This document shows, in pieces, positions 60,617-64,000 of a DNA stretch of 64,000 nucleotides. Where the stretch lies: the NCBI GenBank assembly GCA_039621445.1, contig CP154954.1, forward strand, positions 53,479,361 to 53,543,360. Reading direction: 5' to 3'. Position 1 is the first letter of the stretch. Every line of letters begins with the position of its first letter. The DNA is from Euglena gracilis (taxonomy: Eukaryota > Euglenida > Euglenophyceae > Euglenales). The notes under the pieces were generated by a model that worked only from the letters and a program-made list of their open reading frames with translations, ran no database searches and had not been told where the DNA came from. The translations under genes were made by a program, and so were the position numbers.

Positions 60617-63600
60617 GTTATTTATTTATTTATTTGTTTGTTTATTCATTTATTTATTTATTTATTTGTCTGTTTGTGGTTGTTTACATATTTATTTATT
60701 TATTTATTCATTTATTTATTGTATTTATTTCATATTTTTATACAGAATCGGTGGTTCTCATCCGCATGGTGTGGCAGTTGCAGCCTGCAAACCACCAGAC
60801 ATCAGGTTGGCAAGTTTCCCGTGCCGAGGCGGCCCAGCAGGCGGCGGTTCATCGGGGTGTACCTGCCGGCCACCCCTGGCTCGAGCTGCCATGGCATCGC
60901 AAAGGCCCACCGCCGCCACGCGGCGTGCGTGCGGTGCGGCCGGGCGGTGGTCGGCGACGCGTGGCGGGGTTCGAAAGGCCGGCGGCGCTACCGCCCCGCC
61001 AGGGGCCGATGCATGCATGTATGTATGTATGTATGTATGTATGTATGTATGTATGTATGTATGCATGTATGTATGTATGTATGTGTGTATGTGTGTATGT
61101 ATGTATGTAGGTGTGTATGTATGTATGTATGTACGTACGTATGTATGTATGTATGTATGTATGTATGTATGTATGTATGTATGTATGTATGTATGTATGT
61201 ATGTATGTATGTATGTATGTATGTATGTATGTATGTATGTATGTATGTATGTATGTATGTATGTATGTATGTATGTATGCATGTATGTGGGGGAATGGGC
61301 TGGGGTCGGGTTGGCTGGTGTGACCGTTGACTTATTGTCCCGGCACAGGGGAAAAGGCGAAAACCGTGGGAGAAAGCGCTGTTCCGTCCCCCAACACGCC
61401 TCCCCCAGCGTACGCAGCCCGCCAGACCAGCAGCAGCGGACATGACTCGGCTGTGCCAGGGTCACTGTGGCCACTGTGAGAGTGACAATCCTGAAGAACA
61501 TACACACATACACACATACACACACATAGATACATACAGACAGACATACATACATACATACATACATACATACATACATACATACATACATACATACATA
61601 CATACATACATACATACATACATACATACATACATACATACATACATACATACATACATACATACATACATACGTACATACATACATACATACATACATA
61701 CGTACACACACATACATACATACATACATACGTACATACATACATACATACATACATACGTACATACATACATACATACATACATACATACGTACATACT
61801 TCTGCCCCCCCCCCCAAGGTGCCCTCCCCTCGGCCCCTGGCGGCCGGCACGAGGCGTGCTGGCGGGCCCATGCCCAGGCGGCCCTGACCGACCCAACGTA
61901 CCGCCGCCTGCAGTGCCTCCCGGAGCAGCGGGGGGAGCTGGCCAGGGATCAGACGGGACGCCCCCCTGAGAAAACGGATTTGGGTGGGGACAGCGCCGTT
62001 ATTTATGCCATTGTGGCGGTGGATGGGAGGACCAAAACGCCCGTGTGTCAATTGAACACGCACACCACCCCAGGTCAGGTGTTGCAGAGGGGTGACCCCA
62101 GTGATATCGCATTCACGCCTGAGCCTCCCTCGCTAGCCAGCAGGGCAAGACGAAGGGATCCCTTCAGTAGTGCAGCCGGACATTTCCATCAAGGTATGGG
62201 CATGGCTTGGGTCCCCACAAGCCCACCCCACCCTCATCTCCCTGGGGCCGGCCTTCCTCCTCGCCGAGGCCGTTTCCGCTGCTGCCGAAGCCCACGGCTC
62301 TCTGTGGCAGCAAAGGGTCCGCACCAGTTTCCCTCCGGGCCGGGGAAACAAGGCGGTTGCCCTGCCCCTCCATTCCAAAGTGCGGTGCGGCAGCGGCTTT
62401 CGATGCGCAGTTCGAGCATTGGGAAACCCACCAGTCAGACATGGAGCATAGTCCACAAAAATTCAGGTGTCTGATGGTACCGGGCACAGTGCTCAACTGC
62501 CTCACTCCCACTTTCTGCCCCACCTCGTCTCTTGGCCACCCCTGCTCCGATTCCTACCGCCACACAATGGACCGGTAGCATGAGGGCCAGGCGTCGACCT
62601 AATAGCACGCCTAACACCGTCCCTCCCGAATGGTCGGCTGTCGTTTTCTACAATCAGCCTCTTTTGTATCCACCAGCTGCGCCGCGAGGAAAGCCGTGCC
62701 AGCGAAGCCATCGACTTCTTGATCCAGACATGCCCCACCCAGACAGACGCCCTCCGAACTCACCAAACCATTCCCCCCCCCCATATCGTCTTGTCTCTCA
62801 AATCAACGCTGATTTCGCGCGTTGTGCCGCGTCTGAACTACCATTCAAGACTCTAGCACAGTCATCCTTGTGGGGCCCCCGCCTGCCCCCCGGGCTGCAC
62901 CACGACCTGCTGCCCAGCCCCGAGGGGCCCACCGCCACACACCTCGCGGCCCGCACCAGCGACGCCACCCTGCGGCGGCTGCTGCGCCACGCGACGTCCA
63001 ACCTCAGCCATCGCCCCCCCACCCCCGCTTCCCCTCCCATCCGGCAGCTGATTATCGGTGGACCGGCAAATGCAAATGCCCTGTTTGCTGTGCCGGTATG
63101 CCCTGGGAAAATGTGACCTGTGTCACCTGTGTGACCTGGTGTGTGATTTCTGTGTGACCTCTGGGCTACCTATGGGTGATCTGTGTGTGGGGCGGTGAGT
63201 CCGACCCGCTGCTGGTTGGGGTGCAGGACGCAGGGGTGGACAGCTTCGTCATCCGGGGCCTCGCCCGGGAGAGCAACGACCTCTACGTCCATCACCCTCT
63301 CCTTGTCTACAACGGGCAGCCAGTGTTTGTGGGGCAAACCACCGGTCGCTACATCTACTGCCCTGGGCTGGCCATTCTGCCCACCCACCCCGCACAAAGT
63401 GTCATCCCCTCCCAAAAGAAAAAGATTTGGTGTTCCTGGTTTTGCCCACTTCGGAGGTTCTCAGGATACCCAAAGCTAGCTGGACTGTGATGTGACAACT
63501 GGGTATGTGATTTTTGGTGGCAAGCAGGCGTGCGATCAATTTCGAAGATGGTGTCAACGCATTTGAAAAAAAAAATGCCGCAAGTGTGAACTCTGGCCAA

Positions 63601-63850
63601 GTGAATTGGCCTCCCCCCCCCGCTGCAGCGCAGCAGTTTCCCCTGGGGCTGCTGTGCACAGCAAGCGCGCCGGCCCAGGCAGCACTTCGAGCCCACGGTG
63701 GGCGACAAGGTCCCCTACGACGCCGGCTGGTGCGTGTCGCCGCACTTCGGCAGCGGCGCCGCGCCGCAGCGGCTGCCCCTGCCGTCCTACGAGTGGGCCA
63801 GCGCCGCGCCCCCCGCCCACGGCGCCCCCCCCCACCCCGCCTCTTTCTGA
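57807..63850 (+). CDS. Membrane protein with LIM/RING-like zinc module and aromatic C-terminal domain, split gene
   Basis: Not a named family. Exons from the fold-back rule: 57,807-57,938 (DRVLVQLKFEPAAPWDRAN); 58,748 to about 58,856, one helix (LIGTVCAVAAAVILLAGAFG); about 59,095-59,200, a second hydrophobic run (LGCAGCTGVGVAWSAAVM); about 60,187-60,314, a third (AVGAVASLLLLVYCC) followed by CPIC; 60,871-60,995; 61,846-61,939; 62,250 to about 62,303; about 62,871-63,010; about 63,190-63,357; and 63,685-63,850, ending TGA. Joined, exons 4-6 give C-x2-C-x16-H-x2-C-x2-C-x20-H-x2-C, close to LIM/RING spacing, so zinc binding next to the membrane is inferred. The C-terminus joins YNGQPVFVGQTTGRYIY to FEPTVGDKVPYDAGWCVSP. 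Reading frames were chosen by GC3. The true start is unknown and could lie in the upstream gene. Confidence 0.6.
59307..59800. mobile_element. MITE-like element, CAGCCAGGGG TIRs
   Basis: The left end CAGCCAGGGGTTTTCTTAAG and the right end CTTAAGAAATCCCCTGGCTG are 20-bp inverted repeats with one mismatch. The interior has GTCCAGCCAGCCAGC-type repeats, poly-G/poly-C runs and no coding frame. Flanks (TTTGGCTG and CAGCAGTG) do not form a good duplication. It lies in an intron of the downstream membrane gene. A fragment of the same family is at 38,930-39,000. Confidence 0.8.
60529..60745. repeat. (TTTA)n microsatellite
   Basis: TTTA tetramers from about 60,529 to 60,735 with a few TTTG and TTCA variants, inside the intron 60,315-60,870. 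Confidence 0.97.
61011..61287. repeat. (ATGT)n microsatellite
   Basis: About 69 ATGT tetramers with few interruptions (ATGC, GTGT, GTAC). It pairs in principle with the (ACAT)n tract at 61,500-61,800. Confidence 0.98.
61500..61800. repeat. (ACAT)n microsatellite
   Basis: CATA/ACAT tetramers with GTAC interruptions and CACA at its left edge; reverse complement of the tract at 61,011-61,287. Confidence 0.98.
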
Positions 63851-64000
63851 CCGCCGCACTGGTAGGCTTTGCCCGCGTGCCCCACTCCAGTCGGCTCAGC
63901 ACATTCCCAATCCAGTGGCCAGTGACGCACTTTGTCCCTCGGGGGGGGGGGGGGGGGGGCAACACAGCAGCGCCTCCCCGGTGGGGGGGTGCCGTTGGCG

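Larger units (their letters stand above)
60996..61845 (+). other. 850-nt fold-back intron with (ATGT)n and (ACAT)n arms
   Basis: The intron opens with CAGGGGCCGA (61,000-61,009) and closes with TCGGCCCCTG (61,830-61,839), a perfect 10-bp inverted pair. Next to these ends lie an (ATGT)n tract (61,011-61,287) and an (ACAT)n tract (about 61,500-61,800), reverse complements of each other. The transcript could form one very long hairpin with a loop of about 210 nt. A 4-nt left and 6-nt right offset keeps the GC3-rich frame (GRRRYR joined to RHEACW). Confidence 0.7.

Noticed and set aside
60871-60995. Alternative frame HPWLELPWHRKGPPPP for this exon
   Set aside because: A strict 3/5 offset would give this frame, but its third positions lack the strong GC bias seen in every other exon; the CHGIAKAHRRHAACVRC frame has it and needs only 4/5 and 4/6 offsets.
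61442-61500. Possible zinc-finger exon reading CQGHCGHCE
   Set aside because: It lies inside the fold-back intron 60,996-61,845, whose removal keeps the flanking frame open; no matching splice ends were found around it.

Overview
The window is nuclear DNA of a unicellular eukaryote, most probably a euglenid or close relative (inference). The strongest evidence is intron structure. The one gene that can be aligned residue by residue to a well-known family, UDP-sugar pyrophosphorylase, gives a collinear protein of about 609 codons only if most of its introns are cut by a rule that is not GT-AG: 3-4 nt, then a CAG-like motif, with complementary sequence at the far end finishing in CTG, then 5-6 nt. 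This is the published signature of euglenid nonconventional introns. Ordinary GT-AG introns occur in a neighbouring gene. Coding exons are very GC-rich, with G or C at nearly every third position; introns are full of poly-G/poly-C runs, microsatellites and inverted repeats.

Layout. 1-19,650: an uninterrupted tandem satellite with a 71-bp unit (about 270 copies) that contains a TTAGG-like piece and a SalI site, locally organised into irregular 1.0-1.5 kb higher-order blocks. 19,690-19,772: a degenerate class-II tRNA-like sequence on the minus strand at the array edge. 19,800-20,060: clusters of GGCCGCGGCC palindromes. 20,330-22,225: no convincing gene, but seven spaced copies of one hairpin palindrome and further stem-loops. 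22,731-25,734: a small multi-pass membrane protein gene. 26,193-37,216: UDP-sugar pyrophosphorylase, about 18 exons. About 39,070-51,100: a secreted or membrane-anchored RCC1-like beta-propeller gene with a Ser/Thr-rich stalk. About 57,807-63,850: a membrane protein with several hydrophobic segments, a LIM/RING-like cysteine-histidine module and a Tyr/Gly/Trp-rich C-terminus. All genes seen are on the plus strand.

Mobile DNA. Several elements carry terminal inverted repeats of the form CAG...CTG. The best (40,270-41,366) has 16-bp perfect TIRs and a perfect 8-bp target duplication GTTCTGGT. The intron rule (3 nt on the left, 5 nt on the right) equals removal of such an element plus exactly one 8-bp target copy. 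One terminus of the same element family lies 5 nt upstream of a coding exon at 57,807. The window therefore appears to show young MITE-like insertions and old nonconventional introns that share one architecture.

Limits. Splice sites in the RCC1-like gene and in the first membrane gene are mostly approximate, and it is not certain that the RCC1-like and last genes are separate transcription units. No rRNA, CRISPR array or prokaryotic feature was seen.
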